The position numbers and the translations under genes are program-made. From assembly GCF_014075995.1 (NCBI RefSeq), contig NZ_CP055153.1, forward strand, positions 2,914,001 to 2,978,000: 64,000 nt of DNA, in the 5' to 3' direction. Below the pieces are notes generated by a model. The model made no database searches. It saw only the letters and a list, made by a program, of their open reading frames with translations, and was not told the DNA's origin. Below, piece by piece: positions 25,133 to 35,200 of this stretch. How positions within the stretch are numbered: the stretch's first letter is position 1; each line of letters begins with the position of its first letter. This DNA comes from Adhaeribacter radiodurans. GTDB taxonomy: Bacteria > Bacteroidota > Bacteroidia > Cytophagales > Hymenobacteraceae.

Positions 25133-26386
25133 TGATTTAGTAAATTTATAATTGTTCAGGTAGTTTCAATTCTTAATTCTTCCTAGGTTTCTCATTTACA
25201 AACCAGGTTTATTTACTTATACAACTTACAATATTTTTTAATAAGTAACTGGGCACAATTAGTTTACTGTACAGGATGATTGAATCGATGTTAATAAATA
25301 ATTGAAATTCAATTATTTATTAACAAAATATCTAACATGGGATATTTGGATACTTATGTCTATTTACTTGTTATAGTAAGTAGTACAAGCTTTAAGTTTA
25401 CTTCTATTCCCTTGCATTTCTTCCTTTTAATTTTTATATTTACTTAAGGTAAAATTAATTTTTTGAGTTCACCTTCTCCCACTGTCTACCATTCTGACAG
25501 TCTGTAATAAATTATTGTTTTTTAGCTCTCTTCCTTATTTATTGATTTTATAAGTAGCAGGAACCAAAAATTAAAGTTAAAGAATTTTGATTTCTGCTTA
25601 CTGTCGGCCATTTCTGATCTTAGACTTACTTATTGGGATTATAGTTCCTGCTTTTACACCAGCATTTACTACAGCATAGCTTAACTCATTACCCTGGTTG
25701 CAGCAATATTTTACTTTTACGCACACCCGTCTGCACCTCGTTTTAAAAAGGGTGGTACTATTCGCATTTCAGAACAAGCAGGAGCTATTTTTAAAATTTA
25801 ATCAATATCCGTTTAAGGATGCCTTAAGTAAGTGAGTTAAAAATTTTAATAAAACTTGGCGGCATTAATGTACAGCGGTACAAGTAGGCTTCCCACCTTC
25901 CATAGATACTTTCTAGCGGAATTATTGAATCTTAAAAAGCTTCTTTCACGCAAATGAGTTTTTATTATAGATTTTTAAAACTGTTTTTTATTGCTTAAAA
26001 CGAAAAATGTAGATCGGTATTCCTTTAAGTTATTTTTAAAACCAAACCCTTTAAACAGCTTTTGATCTCGTTCTATATCTCTATTTTGAAAATTTTTCAT
26101 AAACCTAAAAACGTGTTTTATGCTATGAAACTTACTTTACTAATTACTTGAATTGATAGCCTGGTAGATAATTTTATTATTTCTAGAATTTGTTTTCAGT
26201 TAAGCCAACTCTTTTTATAGTCCATTTTCTAAAATATTCCTTAATAATTTCCTTTCCGTCACTAGGGCTGTACTGAATTACGAATAGCTGCTCTCTTCCT
26301 ATTCTTTGGAGAAAACCTGTTTTCTCCTTTAGATAAATGATTCCAGAATTGCTTTCCGAAAAGTTACTAAACAAACCCTGTTTCTC
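25133..26386. other. Gene-free AT-rich region upstream of the first giant secreted protein
   Basis: About 1.25 kb of AT-rich sequence with no convincing reading frame. A 63-codon minus-strand frame at 26183-26374 lacks family features and I do not accept it. The region may hold a long 5' leader or degenerate DNA. A similar ~1 kb empty stretch lies before the second paralogue. Confidence 0.5.
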
Positions 26387-29300
26387 ATGGAATTATTTCA
26401 TACTCCAATAAATAATGGTACTCGGAAAATACTTTTAGAAAGAACCATATTCTATTTTAAAAACTTATTTTCCCGCACTCTTCTACCTTCTTACTTAATT
26501 AGAATTCTTATTCTGATTATAAGCTTTTATACCTATACCCAAGAAGCATTCGCGGGTGATGGGCGAATAGCAGTTGCTCCAACTAATAGTTTTGGTATTA
26601 GGGGGGTGATGGATTTCTCTGTAAATTTTCGTTACATACCCGCTCCGGCGGATATTACCCGGGTTAGAACGGCCATCGAAAATGCCAGTGATATTATTTG
26701 CGATGCCACTGATGGGCAAATAGTTTTTGGTACGGTTACCATTACGGCTGGTGGAACCAACGATGACCGCGCCGATGTATGGATTTTACCCCAAGGTGGA
26801 CGTTCGGGGGTAAGCTTCTTTTTTAATGGGAGCGGTTTTGGTAATCTGGGTTCTCATATTGATTTGTACCAAGGAGGAATAGATGGAGGAGTTCTGGCCC
26901 ATGAACTAGGCCATTTGGCTTTTGGATTGGGAGATGAATACGATGAACAATGCCGTTTTGGTGGCCCATGCGGTATAGGTCAGGCTTTCGATCCGGGTAC
27001 AATAGATGCCCGGAATAATACTTTAATGCAGCAAAGCGGTATTGACCAAACAGAATTTACGGTAGCGGCAAATCATGATCTTCTTCGGGGCGATGGTACT
27101 AATTGCGTTACCAATAATTGTGGCGGTACTGCCATGGATTGCAGTACCTGTCAGGGATTCAATGGGAACACCAATCGTTTTGAATCTTCACAACATACGC
27201 TTATTCATGGCGGTAATTCAGAATGGCAGATTATTGCCAACAATTACCCTGCTTTGGGAATTGTAATTCCAGCTCTACCCGTAGCAGCTCGACCCGTTAA
27301 TTGCCGGGCTTTTCTCAATATAGTAAATACGGTAAATGCCAGTGATCTGGTTTGTCTGGTAATAGATCGCTCCGGCAGCATGACGGCAAATGATGCCGGG
27401 GGAGCTACCCGCATGGAATTTGCCAAAGCTGCTGCCCGGGCCTTTGTTGATGTTTCACTTGGCTTAGGAAATAATTACCAGCTAGGTTTAGTTTCTTTTA
27501 GTGATGCCGCCACTGTTCATCAACCCGTTCAATTACTAACAACTGCTTATGCCGCCACGTTAAAAAGTTCTATTGATGGAATAAGTGCTGGTGGAAATAC
27601 GGCTATTGGCGACGGATTGCTTGCCGGTGCTTTTGAGATGGTTGGAAAAAAAGGTGCTAATCCTACCCTATTCCTGCTTTCGGATGGGCAAAATAACCGG
27701 GGTACCAATCCTGAATCCGTAATTCCGGTTCTGCGCAGCCGGGGAATCCGCACCTTTACCATTCCGGTGGGCAATGGAGCAGACCGGCCGTTGCTATCTA
27801 ATATTGCCGGTACTACCGGCGGAAGAATGTTAGACGCTCCCACGGCAGATGAACTCCCGCCTATTTACATGGAATTGGCGGCTATTCACAGCGGCAACAG
27901 TTTAGTATTACCCCGTAAGGAATTTTCTTTATTTGGTCAAATTATAATTGGTGCCCCTAAAGGAGCCGATACCCCGAAAGGTGCTTTAGTAGAATTCGAA
28001 AATTATCCAATAAACGTGGAAGCCGATGCGCAGGGATTAGTTGTTTTTATTTCCAACCGTAATCCGGATATTCAGAACTGGTTTCCTACTTTTACCATTA
28101 CTGGTCCGGATGGTAGTGTTATCACCCCTCAAAATCAACCTTTTATCGGTACCGATACCTATTATCAAATCATCCGGATACCCAAACCAGCTCCCGGTTC
28201 CTGGAATATTAAATTAGAATCTGCCAGTGGTAGAGCCACCTTCGGGCATGTGTTAGCTTTTGTTGAAAATCCTTCCCCCGATTTACACGTAGATGCTTTC
28301 CCGAAAGTGGCTTCAGAATCCGATACTATTACTTTATCGGCCATGGCTTCTTACGTAGCTGAAATTGACGAAGGCGTAGAATACAGTGGTTTTATAATGA
28401 GGCCCGATAGTTCCACCGCTCCATTACACTTCACCCGGGACCCATATACCCGCAAAGTTTCGGCTTCCTTCGCCGATTATAATGGCCGGGGAATCTATCA
28501 GGCTACCATCCAGGCCGTTGTTTCGGGCGGGGCTAAATTATTCCAGGGCGAAAGAATTTTTGCTGGTAAAGCTGATCCGGGAATTAATGTACCTTATTTT
28601 ACGCGGACAGCTACGGCTTCGTTTTTCCTGAACACTCCTTCTTTCCCGCCCAGTGGCTCTAATGATCCGGACAAAGATGGCATTCCCACCGATGTAGAAG
28701 ATAAATTCCCCGATGTAGATAATGATGACATCCCTTGTTACCTGGACGAAGACTCCGATAACGACGATATCCCTGATTCGGTGGAAGCGGATAAAGATCT
28801 CAACCAAAATGGCATACTCGACTTTGTCGAACCCAAAGATCCTTCTACTTGTCCCGGGGGCCAGTCTAGTCTTAAACTAGGCAAGATCTCGGTTCAGCGG
28901 CCTACTTGCGGCAACGCCAACGGTAAAATACAAGTTACCGTTTCCGGCGGCGCGGGCCCTTATACCTACAAGTGGAGCCACCTGACTGATTTAGATGCTG
29001 CCTCAGCCAGTAAGCTGCCCGATGGTATTTACAGCGTTATTATTACCGATGCTAAAGGCTGCAGTGTATCTTCTGTTTTTAATTTGCTTCAGGACTGCTC
29101 TAAAAATGTGGTGGTGCAAAACAACTGCCCGGATAAAGTGGTGCAAGGTTGTAAATGGAATTTCCGCTTGAAAGTAGATATGCGCAAATCGGCCGCTCCA
29201 CATAATCTGTTGGGTAGCTTCACCGGTAAACTCACCTGGGATCCGGCTCAGTTAGAAGCTCTCGGAACAGCTCAATTACTAAATAAGTACAAAGGTTTTG

Positions 29301-30484
29301 TTCGGTTAGATAAAGCCGCTGGTACTTTAAGCTTTAATGGCGCTAATTCTACCGGAATGGCCGGGGTGGTAGACATTCTGAATTCCAACTTTATTACCAA
29401 AGCCAAAGCCGGCGAAAAAATCAGCCTGAAAGCAGAATTCTCCGTTATGGCGGCTGCTAAAACCTACGCCAACTTGACTTCTAAATTACTAATCCAGATT
29501 TGTGAGCCAACGGTGAGTAAAGGAGGCGGTATATTAGGCGATGTAAATACAGATGACGCCGTTAATTCGACGGATGGTTTAATTGTTCTGTCTTATGATG
29601 CCGGCAAATCCGTGCCGAAAGGGGCAAAAACCCGGATCGATCAAGGCTTTGGGGATGTGAACTTAGACAAGAAAACCAATTCTGCCGATGGTTTAATAAT
29701 TCTGGATTATGAACTCCGGGGTACCAGTAAATTCCCGGTAGGTACACCTTTCTGTCCGGCTGATGCCAAGGCAGATTCCCGCCTGGCCCAAACCAACAAT
29801 AAAGGTAAAGTTATGATTACGGCTAATGGATCGGTGAATAAGCAAGATGCCTCCTGGATTGAAGTACCCGTAATAGTAAACATGACTCCTACCCAGGAAG
29901 AATTAGGCAGTTTCACCACGACTATTAAGTGGAATACGGCCGCGCTGGAACTCTTAAGCTTTAACGGGGGACAATCGCAAGGTTTTGAAGATCCTATTGT
30001 GAATACCGATGAACTCAAAGCAGGAAAATTAACTATCGTAAATGCTAATCCGGCGGGGGGTAAAGGCGCGGTTCACATATTTACTTTACACTTCAAAAAA
30101 CAAAGTTTACTAAGCGAAAAAGATTTCACTTTGGATTTCTCTAGTTTAGCGAGCGCGCATAACTTCAGTGATTTAACCGCAAATATCCAAACCCAGGTTA
30201 GTTTAACCGATGAAGCATTGGATAATGATTTTGAAGTGGCCCCTAATCCATTTAATCATTCTACCATTGTTCAATATAAAGTTAAAACAGCCACTCAGGT
30301 GGATATAAGTGTGTACAATTCGGTGGGAGAAAAAGTAGCTACTTTAGTGAAAGAAAAAGTAAAAGCGGGCACCCATTCCTATAATTGGAACACTAGCACT
30401 GGTAACTTAATGCCGGGTATGTATATTATCAAAATGCAGGCCGGTAAGATTACGCAAACCCGGAAGGTAATCTATTACAAATAA
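26387..30484 (+). CDS. Secreted CLCA-like metalloprotease/vWA protein with cohesin-dockerin-cohesin and T9SS tail, copy 1
   Basis: A 1365-aa extracellular protein. It has a long basic N-region, a hydrophobic signal core and AFA cleavage near residue 56. A metalloprotease motif HELGHLAFGLGDEY (H172, E173, H176, D183, E184) matches the HExxHxxxGxxDEY pattern of CLCA proteins. It is followed by paired cysteines, then a vWA domain (about 319-500) with full MIDAS (D327, S329, S331, T405, D433). A beta region (500-745), thrombospondin-type calcium loops (about 755-820) and a SprB-like repeat (about 829-905) follow. Next come a cohesin-like domain (about 924-1043), dockerin-like calcium loops (GDVNTDDAVNSTDG and GDVNLDKKTNSADG, about 1049-1111), a second cohesin-like domain (about 1158-1271) and a T9SS sorting domain. 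Domain names are by motif only. Confidence 0.85.
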   Translation: MELFHTPINNGTRKILLERTIFYFKNLFSRTLLPSYLIRILILIISFYTYTQEAFAGDGRIAVAPTNSFGIRGVMDFSVNFRYIPAPADITRVRTAIENASDIICDATDGQIVFGTVTITAGGTNDDRADVWILPQGGRSGVSFFFNGSGFGNLGSHIDLYQGGIDGGVLAHELGHLAFGLGDEYDEQCRFGGPCGIGQAFDPGTIDARNNTLMQQSGIDQTEFTVAANHDLLRGDGTNCVTNNCGGTAMDCSTCQGFNGNTNRFESSQHTLIHGGNSEWQIIANNYPALGIVIPALPVAARPVNCRAFLNIVNTVNASDLVCLVIDRSGSMTANDAGGATRMEFAKAAARAFVDVSLGLGNNYQLGLVSFSDAATVHQPVQLLTTAYAATLKSSIDGISAGGNTAIGDGLLAGAFEMVGKKGANPTLFLLSDGQNNRGTNPESVIPVLRSRGIRTFTIPVGNGADRPLLSNIAGTTGGRMLDAPTADELPPIYMELAAIHSGNSLVLPRKEFSLFGQIIIGAPKGADTPKGALVEFENYPINVEADAQGLVVFISNRNPDIQNWFPTFTITGPDGSVITPQNQPFIGTDTYYQIIRIPKPAPGSWNIKLESASGRATFGHVLAFVENPSPDLHVDAFPKVASESDTITLSAMASYVAEIDEGVEYSGFIMRPDSSTAPLHFTRDPYTRKVSASFADYNGRGIYQATIQAVVSGGAKLFQGERIFAGKADPGINVPYFTRTATASFFLNTPSFPPSGSNDPDKDGIPTDVEDKFPDVDNDDIPCYLDEDSDNDDIPDSVEADKDLNQNGILDFVEPKDPSTCPGGQSSLKLGKISVQRPTCGNANGKIQVTVSGGAGPYTYKWSHLTDLDAASASKLPDGIYSVIITDAKGCSVSSVFNLLQDCSKNVVVQNNCPDKVVQGCKWNFRLKVDMRKSAAPHNLLGSFTGKLTWDPAQLEALGTAQLLNKYKGFVRLDKAAGTLSFNGANSTGMAGVVDILNSNFITKAKAGEKISLKAEFSVMAAAKTYANLTSKLLIQICEPTVSKGGGILGDVNTDDAVNSTDGLIVLSYDAGKSVPKGAKTRIDQGFGDVNLDKKTNSADGLIILDYELRGTSKFPVGTPFCPADAKADSRLAQTNNKGKVMITANGSVNKQDASWIEVPVIVNMTPTQEELGSFTTTIKWNTAALELLSFNGGQSQGFEDPIVNTDELKAGKLTIVNANPAGGKGAVHIFTLHFKKQSLLSEKDFTLDFSSLASAHNFSDLTANIQTQVSLTDEALDNDFEVAPNPFNHSTIVQYKVKTATQVDISVYNSVGEKVATLVKEKVKAGTHSYNWNTSTGNLMPGMYIIKMQAGKITQTRKVIYYK

Positions 30485-30541
30485 TAAAGTTTAGTTATGT
30501 AATACAAAGCCTGCTCCAAAGCAGGCTTTGTATTTATATTA
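28611..30541. repeat. 1931-nt direct repeat, copy 1 of 2
   Basis: This segment matches 34459-36389 at a constant offset of 5848 bases. It covers codons ~742 to the stop and the terminator. It ends one base past the shared tatttatatt. No difference was found in the lines compared, and the translations are identical. Upstream of 28611 the two genes diverge at once. Confidence 0.92.
30501..30534 (+). terminator. Terminator of the first giant gene
   Basis: A 14-bp perfect stem aatacaaagcctgc (30501-30514) with 30521-30534 and loop tccaaa. It is identical to the terminator at 36349-36382 because it is part of the repeat. Confidence 0.85.
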
Positions 30542-30695
30542 AAAGCAACGGCTAATCCGTTTCATAATAAAAAGTATTTGTCTTAAATTAGGTTTAGTGC
30601 ATAAATAAGATTATGGCTTATTCAGAGATAATTTAAGGTGTACCGGGAGATCAAATGGTAGGTTTTAAGCGTGTCTTTTATTAAATTCTGACTTT

Positions 30696-31241
30696 ATGAA
30701 AAGTATAATTATAATATTACTTGTGTTGGCACCGGTACTTACTTGGGCAGATCAACCACCCTGTTGGTGCGATTTCAGCATTCAATCGGCTAATAAACAT
30801 TTTGTTGCCCACATTAAAGGAGTAAAGAACTCAACTAAAACCAACCCGCCTTATGGACAATGGGAAATATTTGTATATAAAAAAGAAAATAAAGATAGTA
30901 CCCTGCTTTGGAAAAGCCACTACCTGTACGATGGTTACACCGATGGCATATTATCGAACGATGGACAAACTTTTGCCTACGTAAATTATTGGTACCAAAA
31001 TCAGGCTCCGGTCATTCAGCTATACCAAAATGGTAAACATACCGGTAGCATTGCGGGTACTGCTTTTAACATTCCTTCTCCTAAACTAACCACTACCGTA
31101 TCGCATAAATTGTGGCTGAGCCGGGATGGTCAATCTTATGAGTTTACCGAGGATGACCAGAAGAAATATCTTTTAAAAATAAATACTATTGATGGTAAAA
31201 CTCATCTGATTGATTGTTTCAAAGGAGAAATTAAAAATTAA
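30696..31241 (+). CDS. Secreted protein of unknown function, 181 aa
   Basis: An exported protein with a signal peptide (MKSIIIILLVLAPVLTWA, cleavage before DQPPCWCD). The mature part is beta-rich. Two early cysteines (CWC) and a late one (LIDCFKG) could form disulfides. Repeated motifs like SNDGQTFAYVNYW and LSRDGQSYEF suggest a WD/TolB-like two-blade fold, but I do not recognise a family. It lies between the two giant paralogues on the same strand, after the first one's terminator, and has its own start region. Confidence 0.65.
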   Translation: MKSIIIILLVLAPVLTWADQPPCWCDFSIQSANKHFVAHIKGVKNSTKTNPPYGQWEIFVYKKENKDSTLLWKSHYLYDGYTDGILSNDGQTFAYVNYWYQNQAPVIQLYQNGKHTGSIAGTAFNIPSPKLTTTVSHKLWLSRDGQSYEFTEDDQKKYLLKINTIDGKTHLIDCFKGEIKN

Positions 31242-32240
31242 GTATTAGTACCTCAAGTTATATCATGAGTATGGGAGGTTCCATTAATTTTTTTTATAAT
31301 TAGAGAAAAAGAAGGATAATGAATAATAAACTTGAATAATCAATTTGTATTAATATATTTGTTTTACTCAGATTTTTATTAAAATCTAACTAATGATTTA
31401 TTAAAGTGTAATTCCTCCAATTCATATTATCTATTTTTTAATTAATTTTTATCAAATTATTACTTATTTTAATTTAAGACGTAGCTTATCATTTTAAAAA
31501 GCAATATTTAGAAAAATATAACACGTTGCTTAAATGCGAATAATCCAGTAGTCAGGTGTAAGTTTGGAATTTACTTCAAAGAAGTAAATTCTCAATTCTA
31601 CCATCCGATTCAAGTACATGTTGGATCCTTCCTTTTCTATCCCTTGCCTTCGCAAATAAGATGTAGTCTATTGATGATAGTTCCTTGCTACTTTCCATTA
31701 ACCAAATAGTTGTTTGGGGTGTTATTATTGTTAAAATTTGCCGAAATATTTAATCTGGATTTACTAAGCATTCAAATCACTTCTTTAATAATTCATTGAT
31801 TAAAATTTGAATTAATGAGTTATTTAGTATAATTTATTTCATCGATGCTTTGTAATTGATACTACTACTACTTGGCTTCCTCAAGTACAACATCCTACCA
31901 AAGATGAAATTATATTTCCTGACACCTTTTATTGAGGAAATAGCTTTAACTTAGAAACTATTAAAAAATCAAACAACTTTAATAAGGCCATATTGATCCT
32001 TATTTTTTGTCCTGCAGACACAAATTCAGTTCATTTTTTTAATCAAGCCTGAATTGTGTAGCGTTATGACGCTCTTCATCTTCCATATTAATGGAAAAGA
32101 AATAACTCAATCTTCCTGAGTAGAATTGTAATTACTTGAAGTCTTCCTTTCTCTTCCGAGAAGTTAAACATGCTTTCTCCAAGAACTATCCTGTTATTGT
32201 TAAACCAACTTTATTTTATGTAAGCTAAACTATTACACTT
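31242..32240. other. Gene-free AT-rich region upstream of the second giant protein
   Basis: About 1 kb without a credible ORF. It is very AT-rich, with long stretches such as 31400-31480. Near the 3' end cttccgagaagtta (about 32153-32166) resembles tttccgaaaagtta (about 26353-26366) upstream of copy 1. This could be a shared control site or chance. Confidence 0.45.
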
Positions 32241-35200
32241 ATGAAATTTTCTTTATTAAATTATTTGTGTTACGCTTGGCATTTCCTTTTGGAAAAAAAA
32301 AGAATTCCAGTACAAAAGACTTTATCCTACCCAGCTTTCTATATTCTAAATTTTAGAATAGTCTGTATTTTCTTGGGTTCTTTTTCGATAAGTCAACAGG
32401 CACTTGCCGGAGACGGGCAAGTTGTAGCAGCTCCAGCTAATAGCTTTGGTATTCGCGGGGTAATGAACTTCTCCATTAACTATCGTTATATACCTGCTCC
32501 AGCGGATATAACACGGCTGCGACAAGCCATTGACAATGCGAGCGACATTCTCTGCGATGCCACAGATGGACAAATAGTTTTTGGTACGGTTACTATTACG
32601 GCCGGCGGAACTAATGAAGATCGCGCTGACGTATGGATTTTACCGCAAATCGGGCGTTCTAATTCTCCTTTAAGTGGATTTAACAACTTAGGGTCACACA
32701 TTAATCTGTTTCAGAATGCAGTAAATATAAATGGGGCAATACTGGCACATGAACTCGGGCACATGGCTTTTGGCTTAGGAGACGAATACGCGGAACAATG
32801 CCGGGGGGAAGGCCCTTGTGGCATTGGTCCGGCTTTTGACCCAGGTACCATTGATGCACGAAACAATACTTTAATGCAACAAAGCGGTATTGACCAAACA
32901 GAATTCACAGTTGCCGCCAACCATGATCTTCTTCGGGGCGATGGTACCAGTTGCGTTACTAATACTTGCGGCGGTACGGCAATGAATTGTAGTACGTGTC
33001 CAGGTTTTAATGGTACTACCAATCGTTTTGAGTCTTCTAGTCATACACTCAGATTTGGGGGGCTATCGGAATGGCAGGTACTGTCTAACAATTTTCCAGC
33101 CCTGGGGCTCGCAATTCCAGCTCTGCCCGTAGCAGCTCAACCGGCTAACTGCAGGGCATTTCTCAACGTTGTAGAAACGGTAAATGCCAGTGACTTGGTT
33201 TGTCTGGTTATGGATCGCTCCGGCAGTATGCTGGAAGAAGATGCAGGAGATACTACCCGGCTAGAATTTGCCAAAGCCGCGGCTCGGGCCTTTGTGGATG
33301 TATCAGTGGGTTTAGGAAACAATTATCAATTAGGTTTAGTATCGTTTAATGATGCCGCCACCGTTGATCAACCCGTTCAATTACTTACCTCTACTTATGT
33401 ACCCACTATAAAAAACTCAATAAATGCATTAAATGCCGGTGATAATACGGCCATTGGTGATGGCCTTTTAGCTGGCGCTTTTGAAATGATTGGTAAAAGC
33501 GGTGCCAATCCTACCCTTTTTCTGCTTTCTGATGGGCAAAACAACCGGGGGACCAACCCCCAAGATGTTATTCGAGTGTTAAAAGATAGACATATCCGCA
33601 CTTTTACGATACCCGTCGGAAACGGTGCTGACCGGCCGTTGTTATCCGATATTGCCTCAACTACCGGCGGAAGAATGTTAGATGCGCCTTCTGGAGATGA
33701 ACTCCCCCCTATTTACATGGAATTAGCGGCTATTCACAATGGCAGTAGTTTAGTATTACCGCGCAATGAATTTTCTTTATTCGGGCAAATCATCATTGGT
33801 GCTCCCAAACCAACCGGAAAACCCCAGGGTGCTTTAGTAGAATCTCAGAATTATTCGGTAAACGTGGAAACGGATGCGTTAGGATTGGTCGTTTTTCTAT
33901 CCAACCGTAATCCCGATGTCAAAACCTGGTTTCCTACTTTCACTATTACCGGTCCGGATGGCAGCCTAATCACTCCGCAGGATAAACCTTTCATAGGGTT
34001 TGATACTTATTATCAAATTCTTCGCGTACCTAGACCCGCTGCCGGCGTCTGGAATATTAAAGTGGAATCTGCTACTGGGTGGGCTACCTACGGGCATATT
34101 TTAGCTTTTGTCGAGAACCCTTCTCCGGACCTCTACGCGGATGCTGTTCCTAGAATAGCTACTCCCGAGGACACCGTTACCATATCGGCCATGGCTTCAT
34201 ACCTAGCTGATTTAGAGGAAGGAGTTGATTATAGTGGTTTTGTTCTCCGGCCAGACAGTTCCTATGCGCCTTTACAATTTACGAAGGATCCATTTACCCG
34301 AAAAGTAACTGCTTCTTTTTTCGATTATAATTACCGGGGAATCTATCAGGCTACCATCCAGGCCATTGTTTCTGATCAAGCCAAAGTACTTCCGGGTGAA
34401 ATTATTTTTCCGGGTCCTGCTAATCCGGGAATTAATGTAAAACCATTTACCCGCATCACTACGGCTTCGTTTTTCCTGAACACTCCTTCTTTCCCGCCCA
34501 GTGGCTCTAATGATCCGGACAAAGATGGCATTCCCACCGATGTAGAAGATAAATTCCCCGATGTAGATAATGATGACATCCCTTGTTACCTGGACGAAGA
34601 CTCCGATAACGACGATATCCCTGATTCGGTGGAAGCGGATAAAGATCTCAACCAAAATGGCATACTCGACTTTGTCGAACCCAAAGATCCTTCTACTTGT
34701 CCCGGGGGCCAGTCTAGTCTTAAACTAGGCAAGATCTCGGTTCAGCGGCCTACTTGCGGCAACGCCAACGGTAAAATACAAGTTACCGTTTCCGGCGGCG
34801 CGGGCCCTTATACCTACAAGTGGAGCCACCTGACTGATTTAGATGCTGCCTCAGCCAGTAAGCTGCCCGATGGTATTTACAGCGTTATTATTACCGATGC
34901 TAAAGGCTGCAGTGTATCTTCTGTTTTTAATTTGCTTCAGGACTGCTCTAAAAATGTGGTGGTGCAAAACAACTGCCCGGATAAAGTGGTGCAAGGTTGT
35001 AAATGGAATTTCCGCTTGAAAGTAGATATGCGCAAATCGGCCGCTCCACATAATCTGTTGGGTAGCTTCACCGGTAAACTCACCTGGGATCCGGCTCAGT
35101 TAGAAGCTCTCGGAACAGCTCAATTACTAAATAAGTACAAAGGTTTTGTTCGGTTAGATAAAGCCGCTGGTACTTTAAGCTTTAATGGCGCTAATTCTAC

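Noticed and set aside
26183-26374. 63-codon minus-strand frame before the first giant protein
   Set aside because: No recognisable motif and no start signal; not distinguishable from chance in AT-rich DNA.
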